Shown: in pieces, positions 43,000-53,419 of the stretch
Position numbering within the stretch: the stretch's first letter is position 1
Layout: each line of letters opens with the position of its first letter
Assembly (NCBI GenBank): GCA_009760855.2
Contig: WPIO01000019.1
Span: 5,187,501-5,251,500 of the forward strand
Origin: Cristatella mucedo
Taxonomy: Eukaryota; Bryozoa; Phylactolaemata; Cristatellidae
Reading direction: 5' to 3'
Length of the DNA: 64,000 nt
Program-made: the position numbers and the translations under genes
Notes under the pieces: model-generated
Databases searched by the model: none
The model's input: only the letters and a program-made list of their open reading frames with translations
What the model was told of the DNA's origin: nothing

Positions 43000-43092
43000 G
43001 AACGAGAACGAGAGCCGCACGGGTGCTGGCGGCTAGCATTGGTCGCACTCTGCCGGGCGCGCTCTCTCGATCGGCCATACGTTTCGGTTGGC
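43000..43092 (+). pseudogene. Probable rDNA external transcribed spacer fragment
   Basis: A GC-rich stretch unlike the satellite on either side, ending exactly at the 18S 5' end. Its position and composition suggest the 3' end of a 5' ETS carried along with the 18S fragment. There is no reference to confirm it. Confidence 0.45.
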
Positions 43093-43231
43093 TACTTGGT
43101 TGATCCTGTGAGTAGTCATATGCTTGTCTAAAAGATTAAGCCGTGTATGTCTATGTACATACTCCGGCATGGTGAAATCGCGAATGGCTCATTATATCAT
43201 TCACGACTAATTAGATCGTACAATCCTACTA
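43093..43231 (+). pseudogene. 18S rRNA 5' end fragment
   Basis: Contains ttggttgatcctg, agtagtcatatgcttgtct, aaagattaagcc, tccggcatggtgaaa and gcgaatggctcatta. These are the universal first roughly 130 nt of eukaryotic 18S rRNA, with several substitutions (gtgag for the usual gccag). It breaks off after gatcgtacaatcctact and gives way to satellite. This is a decayed partial copy, not a functional rRNA gene. Confidence 0.93.
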
Positions 43232-45659
43232 TATTCAGCTGCAAATCATCCTCAAATCGCCATCACAAAGCTCTAATTGACATTGCACATAGGAGTAGAC
43301 TCGGTTCAAAGTGCACCCTCAAAGTTTCGCTCCATTTCGCACTTTCCTTGACCTGACAGCAGTAATGCACTGCAATCGACCGCAACTACCCGGGCCAGTA
43401 CGTCAATCCACGGCAACAGCCGAAAAACGACTGAATTCGTACACTTTAAGCTCTTAAAGGGATTGCACGTTTCTCTAATTTTCGGTCATTGTGTAATCGC
43501 ACAATTTCACTACAATTGCCTTGACCATTCGGCAGCAATGCACTTCAATTGACTGCTATGGCCCGGGCCAACACCGCAATCAAGAGCAATCTGATGCAAA
43601 ATGCCCTAAAATCGGCTTCGCAATGCTCCAATTTTGAATGCAAGTTACAAAGCACACTGGTTAAAGTCAGCCACATTATTCTAAGTAATTGCGCTCGTAC
43701 AACCTCTAGCAATGCATGACAATCTACGGCAACGGCTCGGCTCGAAGCACCAATCCACTACAATCGATGGTAAGTCGACCACTATTTGGCTGCATGAAGT
43801 GCCAATTTTCATCGCATTTCACATTTCGTAGTGCTAAAAGTGTAATCGTCGGAATTTCAAGCTATTTTGCCCGTTAATTGTCAACAATGCACGGCAATCG
43901 ACAACAATGGCAGGGACCAATAACGAAATCCGTGGCAAATCGACAAGAAATCAGTTTCGCCAAGCTCCAATTCTCATTTCACGTAACATCTCATGCGAAC
44001 GCACATACTTTTAACTCTGTAAACCAGCTCTGATCGTTTAACCTGTAGCAATGCATGGCAATCGACGGCGATGGCCCGGGCAAATACGGTAATCCAGTAT
44101 GATCCATCGCAAATCACTGGAAAGTGACTGAGCCAAGATCAAATATATCATACCTGTCACAGCCCACTGTGTTTAAAAGGCAATACAATTCTTTTAACCA
44201 ATCGCGAACGTACAATTGCCAGCAATGAATGACAATCGACTGCAATGGCTCGGGCCGATACCCAAATTCCCGGCAAACTGGAGAGAAATTGGCAGTTTGG
44301 AAGGCCTAAATCTCATTACATATAACATTTCACTGTGTCTAAAGTAAAACCGTGACATATTCAAGATGTTAGGCTCGTTAAGTGTTAGCAATGGACGTCA
44401 ATCCACAGCAATGGTAGGGACCGATAGTGGAGTCCGTGGAAAATTGACAAGGTTGGCGGCAATAAAATGCAACTCTCATTCCACGTAACATGTACCTGTG
44501 CACGTGCACACGCATAATTTTCACCCATGAATTCAATCGACGGCAACGCGCTGCAATTGACGGCAATGGTCCGGGTAAATATGCCAATCTATAATGGTCA
44601 GTTAAAAATGACCGGCAGTTGCTGAGAGAAACTCCAACTCTTCTTGCGTATTGCACTACACCGCATTTAAAGTGCAGGCACATCTTTTTAAACAATTGAC
44701 AAAGGCACAATCAATGGCAACTGTCTGGTAAAATACCTCAATCTGTTTGAAATTTGCTGGAAATCGGCTGTTTGAATTTTTATCCTACCACATAATGCTC
44801 ACTGTGGGCGCACATACTGTCATTTTGTGCGTTCAGCATAGGACAATCCATGGCAATTGACGGCAATTGCCCGAGACAATACGGCAATCTATGATTGTCT
44901 GTTACAATTACAAGCAAAGCTGGTGGGAGAAGATCACACTTTTCTTGCGTATTATAGTGCACTGGCTGTATTAAAAGTGCAACCGCATCCTTTCAATCAA
45001 TCGCGAACGTGCATGCGAGGGCAATGCTCGGCAATCGATGGCAACGGCCTGGGAAAATATTAAATGCGATGGCGATTTGAGGATGGTTTTCAGTGGAATA
45101 GAGTGAATTTTGGTAGTTTCCCAGGTTATTTCAGGCGATTGCCGCGCATTGCCACATTGCTAAGATGCACGTTCATTTTTTTATTTTACGTGGTTGTGCA
45201 CACAGCACGGTGCACTTCGATATGCAATAAAAACTGGAGCTCGGCATAATCAATTTCGATTTTTGGTGCGGTGGATTCGGTGGATTGAAGTGGATTCGGG
45301 TATTGGCCCGAGCTACTGCAGTCGATTGCAGCACATTGCACGAGAACGGCCTGCCAATGCAAGTGAAATTTTTTTTAAGTGCAATGGTCGCAGTGTGCTG
45401 TCATAAGCAATCAAAAAAGGAGCTTTTCGAACAGGATTTTTATCGTTTCGCGGTGGAATGCAGTGGATTGCGGTTTTGGCCTGGGCCATTGCAACGCTAT
45501 TTTAGTGGACTTCGTGAGAATGCATGAGCGGAATTACGAGAAATTTTCTGGGTACATTTTGCGTGTAGCGTAGTTTGATATTCCAAACTTTTTGGAGCTG
45601 TTCGCAGCTCATTTATGGTTGATTTAACGGGAACTGGAATTTATTTCGGTAGTTTAAGG

Positions 45660-47040
45660 ACTATTCTGGATCGGGGCTGGTAGGCTCGTTACTTTGATCA
45701 GGCAGCCCTTCAAGCCGAATTCGCACAGTCGCCTTTTCCTGATTTGGCTCGAGACTTCTATTAGAAAGTGCATAGGGTCAGTTTGACTTGTTGCTTCCTT
45801 CTAGCTCTGCCCTCGAGTAGTCACGAAAAAACTGCATTCGTGAAGGAGCTTTATATATTTGCCATGATACACTCAGAGTCTGTTGTGTAGAAATCCATAT
45901 CCAATGTTGAGTATGAAAACTGAGGCAATCATGCTCGGGGTATTTCTTCCTCGAGGGTAATTGTGTGCACGCTGGCTTTGATCGCTCGCACCCCTTTACA
46001 ACGCCCTTGCTGGTGACCAATGGTACTAAACACAGACTTGCTGTCAAATAGGTTGTCACGGACACGGACATTCGGAGTCTGGGCCTGGGAAATTTAAATA
46101 GTCTATAAAGTATAGTGGAGTTAGATCCATCGAAGCCGTTCGTTGCGTCAGCGATTAAACAGCAAATATTTGTGTGCAACCTCCTCACTTGATTTGGTCA
46201 GCTATGTGGCAGGAAGACTTAGACTCAGGCCAGGGGTACGAAGTATGGGTTGTCGGACCAAGTGTAGTTTGGTCGCACAGCAGAGAGACAGCCGATTCCC
46301 AACACCGACAGTTTATTACTAACGCACGGAGCCGAAGAGCGCACGGCTCCCCTCGGCCCCTGCTCTCACACGACTCCCCTCCCCTGGTCGACTCTGATGA
46401 CTCATCGACCGCACCGGTGCACCGGCCGACCCTGATGGTGAATCCACCATCTGGCCACCAGCTGGTTACCGGCCTGTGTCCATACCGCATCACAGGCGGA
46501 CCACAGCTGTGCACCGGCCCCTCTCGGTGGTGCTTCTAACCACTCACCAGTGGCTTATCGGACATACAATACATACATACGAACTACACCAAGTACGGCT
46601 CGGAAGATGACCGAGTTTTACTTCCACGGACACTTTCCAGCAGCCGACGCTGAGGAAGTAGCCAATAGCGAGAATCCAGTAATGTACGAGGGTGGAGCGA
46701 TCTGGCGAACTCGCCCTAAAAAAACGACTATGCGGTTTGTGATGCTAGATGAGGAGACGACCGCGAGGATATTTCTGACTACGGCCTTTTGAAATCGCTA
46801 TTTGGATGCATAAACAGCAGCTGATGAAGACAATTTGTACAAGGGTGCGTGGTTCGGAAGTGCCCGCTTTGCGACGAAGGCAAAGGATGCTACCCGTTCG
46901 AGTTGTAAAACGACAGCGATTATAAAATTACAGCAAACATGACTGTAAGATGAGCTGTATTTTTACCTCCGTAAATACAGGTGGCTGTTTGATCGTCTGA
47001 GGCATCGGGGCGGCAGCTCAGTTGAAGACAAGAAGAGAGG
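45660..47040. other. Unassigned GC-richer sequence
   Basis: Frames of 136 codons (45778-46188, minus) and 121 codons (46174-46539, plus) lack recognisable domains. Part of it (46251-46564) begins TGTCGGACC and ends TATCGGACA with a tttatta motif inside, and could be another solo LTR, but no target duplication was found. Confidence 0.35.
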
Positions 47041-47123
47041 GGAGAGAATGAGGAGAGAGAGAGAGAAAGAGAAAGAGAGAGAGAGAGAGAGAAAGAGAAG
47101 AGAGAGAAAGAGAAGAGGAAGAA

Positions 47124-47186
<63 letters not shown>

Positions 47187-47190
47187 TGAA
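47040..47190 (+). repeat. (GA)n / GAAA-rich microsatellite
   Basis: About 150 bp of GA dinucleotides with interspersed AAAG and AGAGG. Frames on both strands (R/E-rich or S/L-rich) are artefacts. Confidence 0.95.
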
Positions 47191-47920
47191 GAGAGGGGAT
47201 CGCAGCAGACCGGCAGACTCGCAGAAAGTGTGCCATATGATGGATGGGCCACGTGACCGGAGGAGCAATAGTCGTCCTAGCTAGCGGTTGAACCGGGGCG
47301 AGGTAACTGACCTCCTGAGGTCGATATTCCGGAAACTGGAGCCTCCGCTGGGCAACTTGGGCGGGAAGCGTCCTGGCGTTGACTGGAGTATGTCTACCAG
47401 CGTAATTCTTCGAGCCTCTTCTAAACGTGCCCAGCCTACAGGTGGCACAAGCATAAGCTCTATGGAATTAGTGATGTTTATGATGATCTGAGTAGTCCTC
47501 GTGACCAAATCGAAACGGCTGGGACACGTGAAGCATGGCTGCCTCTGCTGCCGTCTTTTGCCTTCTGTTCGTGGCGGTAATTTCACAGACTCGCTGGGTT
47601 AGTACTGATGCTGTTGTCAGCGGACCGTGGCATATATGACTAAGAGCTCTTCGTAAATGCGGAGGTAATTCTTCTAGCTCAAGAAGTCATTGGCACAGTT
47701 TAGCCGAACCGAAAGCTCGTCCTCTTGGATTCCGGAAAAAGTTACCGGTGCAGCCTACGGATTTTTTAATGTCGGCCTTCAAAATACTGGTTAGGGCTCT
47801 CTACACATCAAGGCTGGGTACGGAAATTCGCTTCTCAGCGACTGCGACATCATGTTTGCCGCTGGCTTTCTTTAAGGAGCAGTAACCGCTGGGTAAGTAG
47901 TCTCACTGCTGCACCCCTGG
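47190..47920. other. Unassigned sequence, no gene seen
   Basis: A 101-codon minus frame (47281-47586) overlaps a 67-codon plus frame (47288-47491). Neither has recognisable motifs or splice context. Confidence 0.4.
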
Positions 47921-47924
47921 GTAA

Positions 47925-49039
47925 TAATAATAATACAATTGATATAGTTCCACCAGAGAAAATTTTTTGTAGGCACTTTAAATTTGCCGCAAAGGAAGCA
48001 CGATCGAATGGTTAGTGTTAGTATGCTCAATAAACAGCATGAACAACATGGTTAAGTTATTCTTACATGTATGTAAGCATGGTTTGTGGCAGCATGTACA
48101 GTGTCAGCACGCATGAGCACATAAAGGTAGTATCACGGATACCCACTGAATGCTCTGATAAATAGATGCGTTTCTACTATGTTTTTAAAAGTGGTCAAGT
48201 CAGGAGATGTCGTGATGCACGGCGGGAGTGAGTTTGAGGTTTTGTGAGCATACAACTAAAGGCACGGTCTCCAAACTTTTTGAGTTTTGTACGAAGTATA
48301 TGTAAACAGTTAGATTCCGGAAAGCAGGTGGTACGATGCTGAGCCTGATCTGGGAGTAGATCTGATAAGTAGGCTGGAGCCAAAGAATGAAGGAACCTAA
48401 AAATGGGTGACACAACCTAGAAGTCGCTTGACTGGAAGCCATGGCGGGTCGGCGAGAAGTGGTGGCGTGATGTGGCAACTGCGACGCTGACGACAGATAA
48501 GCCTAGCTACTAAGTTTTGCACCAGCTGTTTTCGCGTGAGTGAATAGGCCGGTAGGCCAGTAAACAGTGAGTTACAGAAGTCAAGATGGGATGTTACAAA
48601 TGCATAGACCAATTTAGATGTGGTATGCCTGTCTTAACAAGCCTGAATTTTAGCAATGTTATGTAGCTGAACGTAGGTAGACTTGACTCTAGAGCTGATG
48701 TGATCGTCTAATGAAAGGTGACATTGGTACATGACACCTAGATTTCGTGCAGATTCAATAGGAGATATATTGGCAGAGTCGATTTTGAGCGTTAGATTTT
48801 CCGATTTTTGAATCACACTTGGTTTGTCCATAACTAGTAAGTTGGTTTTTGTCATCGTTCAATTTAAGAAAGTTTTCTGCCAGCCATGTACGGATGTCAT
48901 CAATACATGCAGCAAGAGAGTCGTGAAAATTCGACGTTCTGGAGGGCTGGGAGGGATCAAAGCAGAGATACAATTTTTTGTCATCTACATAGAAATGAAA
49001 GCCTAGATTGTGCTTGGCAATCACATCGGCAAGAGGGAC
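47925..49039 (-). mobile_element. LINE family 1, truncated at the hAT junction
   Basis: Reads from LADVIAKHNLGFHFYVDDKKL (YADD box mutated to YVDD, near 48990) through TSHLDFCNSLFTGLPAYSL and FLHSLAPAYLSDLLP to the 3' UTR and ATT tail at 47925. The RT is cut at 49039, where the hAT element begins. Sequence expected upstream of the cut in other copies (for example 54388 onward) is missing. Confidence 0.88.
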
Positions 49040-49240
49040 CATTGGTTCTCAACCTTTCTAACGCCAGACCCTTCAATACAGCTCTTCATGTTGTGGCAAC
49101 CCCAAACTTTATTTAATAAAATTATAAAATTATTGTGTGCAAAATGTGGAAATGCATGTTTTCCAATCGTCTTAAGTGACCCCTGTGAAAGGGTCGTTCG
49201 ACCCCCAACGGGGTCACGACCCACAGGTTGAGAACCACTG
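49040..49240. mobile_element. Nonautonomous hAT element, SPIN/OposCharlie-like
   Basis: A 201-bp element with near-perfect 16-bp terminal inverted repeats: CATTGGTTCTCAACCT at the left, and CAGTGGTTCTCAACCT as the complement of the right end. Internal motifs include catgttgtggcaaccccaaa and gtgaaagggtcgttcgaccc, followed by a ggggtcacgacccacagg-type stretch. From memory this is the layout of the SPIN/OposCharlie group of hAT miniature elements known from horizontal transfer among animals. The expected 8-bp target duplication is absent: agagggac on the left, cattagac on the right. Confidence 0.8.
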
Positions 49241-49675
49241 CATTAGACGAATAATGCAACCCATGTGATGCCGGCCATATATAAAGGCACCACGACCTGA
49301 CAAATTGGCTCTTCTAGCAGATTTTTTCTAGCATTGTTATCGTGTAGCATGCCGCTTAGTTAGCTGAATAATACCTCCAGCCCAGGCTTGGAAATTCGGT
49401 CCCACGGCCTGCCATCAGTAATGGAGTTATCCGGTTGCTAAGGAGACATAAATAAACATGCCTACTTTCGGATTTCTCGGGTTTAGTGATCAGAATTCAT
49501 ACCGAGCAATAAGTTACCGACAGAAACACTACTTCTCGATAGCCAATGAAAGAAAACACGTTCTGTAGTATCTACCAAAAGTTTCCAGTGGTTTCAACTG
49601 CTAGTGGCAGAGATGCATCAACCACACTCACAGGAAGTTAAGTGTGTCAAAAATTGTGACCGCAAGTGTATGCGT

Positions 49676-49709
49676 GCGTGCCTACGTGCGTGCGTGCGTG
49701 CGTGCGTGC

Positions 49710-49756
<47 letters not shown>
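49676..49756 (+). repeat. (TGCG)n-(TG)n microsatellite
   Basis: Five or more TGCG units followed by about 18 TG units, the copy B counterpart of the GT tract at 5757. Confidence 0.95.
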
Positions 49757-49758
<2 letters not shown>

Positions 49759-49829
49759 TGAGTGCTAGTAAGCATGCATGCTTGCATGCACGAACGATCG
49801 CACGTATGTGTCTTCGTCTGTGCTCCACA

Positions 49830-50775
49830 GCCATGTAAAGGCTATTGGGGTGTTACACCAAAGTTTTTAAACCACTGTCAAAGCCCAAGTGGCTTTATAT
49901 GCGAATATGGTAGTGGCCTAACTCCATTTCACGAAACAAAGAGCAAGTGAGCAGAATACCTGAGTCACAAGAGTAGCCGAGGACGTGAGTAGCATCGAAG
50001 TAGCCGTTCCGAACGGCTGGAAAGGATGTGCCAGAGTCGGCAGCAGGACCGAAGATGTCACTTCCTAAGAATTGTAAATGAGAGTTCTTAAGTATAGGAC
50101 CTACAGGGCAAAATCTTCTGTCGCCCACTGTCTGTAAGCAACAAATAGAGGATCTAATTAACTTACTGTCCATAGTGAGGGTTCGAGGTGGACGAAATCG
50201 GTACTATTTTTTCTAGGTATGAAATTTTAGCTCTAGATGAAAGAGCCAAGCCACGGGGGTCTTCTGGTCAGAATGTCAGAATTTTGCTATATAGCGGGAG
50301 TCAATTAAAGCTACTTTAGCAAAGGAGACATGTGGCTGAACCTCTCGGATGTTTTTATCAACCTTTCAGCCATATTAATCCCCAGCTCCAGAAATTGTAT
50401 GGCTTTTAGTGTTAGCACCGCCAAAAAATGAAGCACAGTAGTCCAGCCTAGACAGACGAAGGGAACTAGTAAGAATTTTAGCCTGTCACCGTGGTAGACA
50501 ATTACTAATGTCGGAGAGAGATCGAACATGATGACTAGCTATGGAAGTGATTTTTCTTAACGAAACTTGTAAACAACAATCAGTTATCAAAGAGGACATG
50601 TAAGTTAGTACATCACAGGGTCACATTAAAGCACTGCCAATAGAAAGCAGTCTCCTAGTCCAGCTGTACGCTTAAGGTGTTCCATGAACAGGAGTTCGGT
50701 TTCATTATTGTTTAGCTTTAGAAAATGGGCCGACATCCAGGATCGAATGTCTGCAAGGTTGGTAGTTAGTTTATT
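49830..50775 (-). mobile_element. LINE family 2 fragment, copy B
   Basis: Minus strand. The C-terminal block (FLGSDIFGPAADSGTSFP) lies at 49895-50090. Farther upstream there are RT sequences (LGINMAERLIKTSERFSH at about 50390 and an FLKLNNNETELLFMEH-like remnant near 50700). The first 480 bp are shared with copy A; the rest was lost from copy A. Confidence 0.78.
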
Positions 50776-50779
50776 AAGC

Positions 50780-51480
50780 TGTTGCACCTGATTCGAGTGG
50801 TTTTACATCATAAGTAAAGCTTCGTATCACCAGCTTAGAAGTGATAGCGATGTCATAGGCCCCTTTTCTGAGAGGCTGTACTGTCCACGGCTTAAAGGTT
50901 ACTATCTGTACTCGGATTAGTGCTGTTGTGATAATAATTATTATTATTATGACCAATTTCTCGGTATGCTATGTTAGCTCTTCTCTTTCACTCAGCCGGT
51001 GTTGTACTGTAGAGGTATAGTAACTAGTCACGCATCTACCTACTGACCATTTGGTGATAAGACCAACCATGCGTATTGCCTTTCTGATACAGCAATTGCT
51101 GATATTGGGACCCAGGCTTCTTTGTGATAATGCCAAGAACGTTTTCTCGTCAGTAGTCACCATAGACTAATCAGCTAGTATTTATTTATTTAAGTTACAG
51201 GAATCTCACTGCATAATATCGAGATGGTTCTTACCCTGCATAAATACCTCCATTCCGATTACTGTTTTGCAGATGATATAAAGTGGAACAATATGCTATC
51301 GTATGAGCATTTTTCAAGCCGGAAAAGCAGTGAGGGGCTGAGGGAATACAGATCCGACTGCATGCACTGCATGGTGATTGGAGTGGTAGTTGATAGTAAT
51401 GTGAGCACCGGTCTTGGCCTTGTTTGCTTTAGTATAGCCTCCTGTGGCTTTGAATGTTGTATGGGTGCTCTTTAACTCCA
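50780..51480. other. Copy B-specific stretch, no gene seen
   Basis: An ATT-rich tract near 50935-50950 and unassigned sequence with short frames. The copy A counterpart is instead the GGACATTTCC repeat and the DNA-transposon-like piece. Confidence 0.45.
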
Positions 51481-53040
51481 AGAGATTGTCACCAACTCGA
51501 GTCATGTTGTACACATGACCACGGCTCAGGCACTGTCCATGCTAGCCTGCATGTGTTGTCAGTCCTAACTAAATAATATCAAGTCCACCGTTGGCCGATC
51601 GGTCTATTTCACACCATTTTTTGTCAGTCCGAGGCTTGACTGAACAGTAAGAATAAACAAACATATTCTGACGTGAATGGTTTGTCTGTGCTTGCTTTTT
51701 TTAGTCACTTTATGGCATAGTGGTTCCAGATTAGTGGTCCAATTAGTGGTTCCAAAAATTTTATGCTGAGCCGCCGGATGTCGAGCTTTCTATTAATCTA
51801 CAATATGCTCGATCCCGAAAATTGCCTACTTTAACTGAACTGCGAACTAGTAGTCATGCATTAGAAGAGGAAAACTCATTGATTATAAAGCCATACAATT
51901 ACGCATACTCCTAAATTTCTGCCATCAGACTGCTATGATAATCAGCCCCATGCTATCCACTGTAGTTGCCACATGTGTCACAGCAGTTTTGAGTTCTTCT
52001 TGAGCCCTGCCCTTACAGTTTTGGCCATTCTAAATCGACACGAACAGTTTCTAGAAAAATGTCCGATTTCGGTCGAATACATTTTGCTGTGCACGTCATA
52101 ACATGTCCTAGAGCTTTTTTCTGTAATAGTGGACATGTACAGCAAAATATTTCCAACGAAAATTAGAAATGTTTCTCGAGTCGTTTAAAACAGGCAGAGC
52201 TGAACTTGCATTTCAAATTTAACTCAGACACTTGTCAAGTATTAGCTGAGTTATAGATTTTACAAGGTACAAGCCTACACTGGAAATGAAGCTTTATAAA
52301 AGTCACAAGAATACTCCTCAACAAGCTTCATGCATATACCTTGATCTACCAAGGTTAAAAAATTTGTGATACAAGTTGCATATGATGCAGAGATCGATAA
52401 ATGTGTTATTTGTAGACATCTTGCATCGTGTTTACATCTGGCTAGCCGTGGTTTGCATAACCATTTTTCTTTTATGCAGAAGTCGTCAGAGCTTCTGATC
52501 TTGTTTCTAACATATCTGTCCCTGAAAGATACCCTAAAAAATATATGATTATCAAACGAATTTCATGAATATTTTCTTGGCAGTGCCTGAGCCGGCATTG
52601 CTGGCTACTTTGTATTGCAGTTACTTTTATATTGCAACTGGAAGCAGGTGAAAGCTGCTAAGTATCATCTTCTGTTATAACTATAATACATTTAATGATT
52701 ATAATAGTACATTTGTTATAATATCCTCAGAGAACTCAATCTCTTTCTTGGTACTTTACATTTGTTGCAGTGAAATGGTTAATTTTTGCTTACCATAATT
52801 AATGGGATGCTGTCGTGCATTCTGCCATAGTCACAAACAAGCTTGTAGGGTCGGCCAGCTTGAGAGAAGCCTTCTCTTCTAGGTCATGCCTGCTTTTAAG
52901 AGCCTATGTATGGCACATTCTTGCTGGTTCACGTACAGTAGCACTAATAGGATCTTCAAGTACTATGACCTCAACGTTTGCAATGACAATGCAGCTACCA
53001 AACAAATGGCATTCTCCACCCACAAACTGATTCAGGGATA
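51480..53040 (+). other. Non-repetitive part of duplication copy B
   Basis: Matches 6870-8400 of copy A with small indels. It includes the LINE family 1 tail at 52690-52790. No coding signal: open frames are not conserved between the copies. Confidence 0.6.
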
Positions 53041-53213
<173 letters not shown>

Positions 53214-53419
53214 CATGCACACTAGTGGCCATAAGTTTTGGTTTACCAACTCCAACTGTGGCCACCTGGTTGGCTATTGTTCTAGACAGTTTTAAAGTCC
53301 CCCCCCAGCATCCAAAAGAGTGAAATTGATGCCAAAGTAAATAAAAGTCCATCACAAATTTTTTAACATGACAGCTGCAGCATGGGCAGTAGAAACAATA
53401 AATCTAGTACGATGTGGCT

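Larger units (their letters stand above)
42690..45095 (+). repeat. Divergent satellite array, period about 145-178 bp
   Basis: A core resembling ggcaatcgacggcaatggcc followed by cgggccaatac recurs at about 42762, 42940, 43382, 43556, 43731, 43905, 44069, 44241, 44408, 44564, 44718, 44863 and 45041. Spacings are mostly 154-175 bp. Units have diverged, so this is an old array. The regular spacing is broken once, by the rDNA-derived insert at about 43000-43230. One further unit lies at 41652, before the LTR. Confidence 0.88.
41460..45660. repeat. Large inverted repeat enclosing satellite and rDNA
   Basis: The left arm, about 41530-41737 plus 42673-42980 (split by a solo LTR), is the near-perfect reverse complement of 45098-45610. 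Both arms contain the same 70-codon open frame in opposite orientation with identical translation (42674-42886 minus, 45194-45406 plus), which shows how similar they are. Weaker similarity extends outward to about 41460 and 45660. The loop of about 2.1 kb holds the satellite array and the 18S fragment. Confidence 0.92.

Noticed and set aside
43093-43231. Functional 18S rRNA gene
   Set aside because: Only about 130-140 nt of the 5' end are present, with several changes at normally invariant positions, followed by satellite.
46251-46564. Possible second solo LTR (TGTCGGACC...TATCGGACA)
   Set aside because: The inverted ends are short and no target-site duplication was found, so it is mentioned only within the unassigned region.
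46920-47284. Frames rich in S/L (minus) or R/E (plus)
   Set aside because: They are produced by the GA microsatellite.
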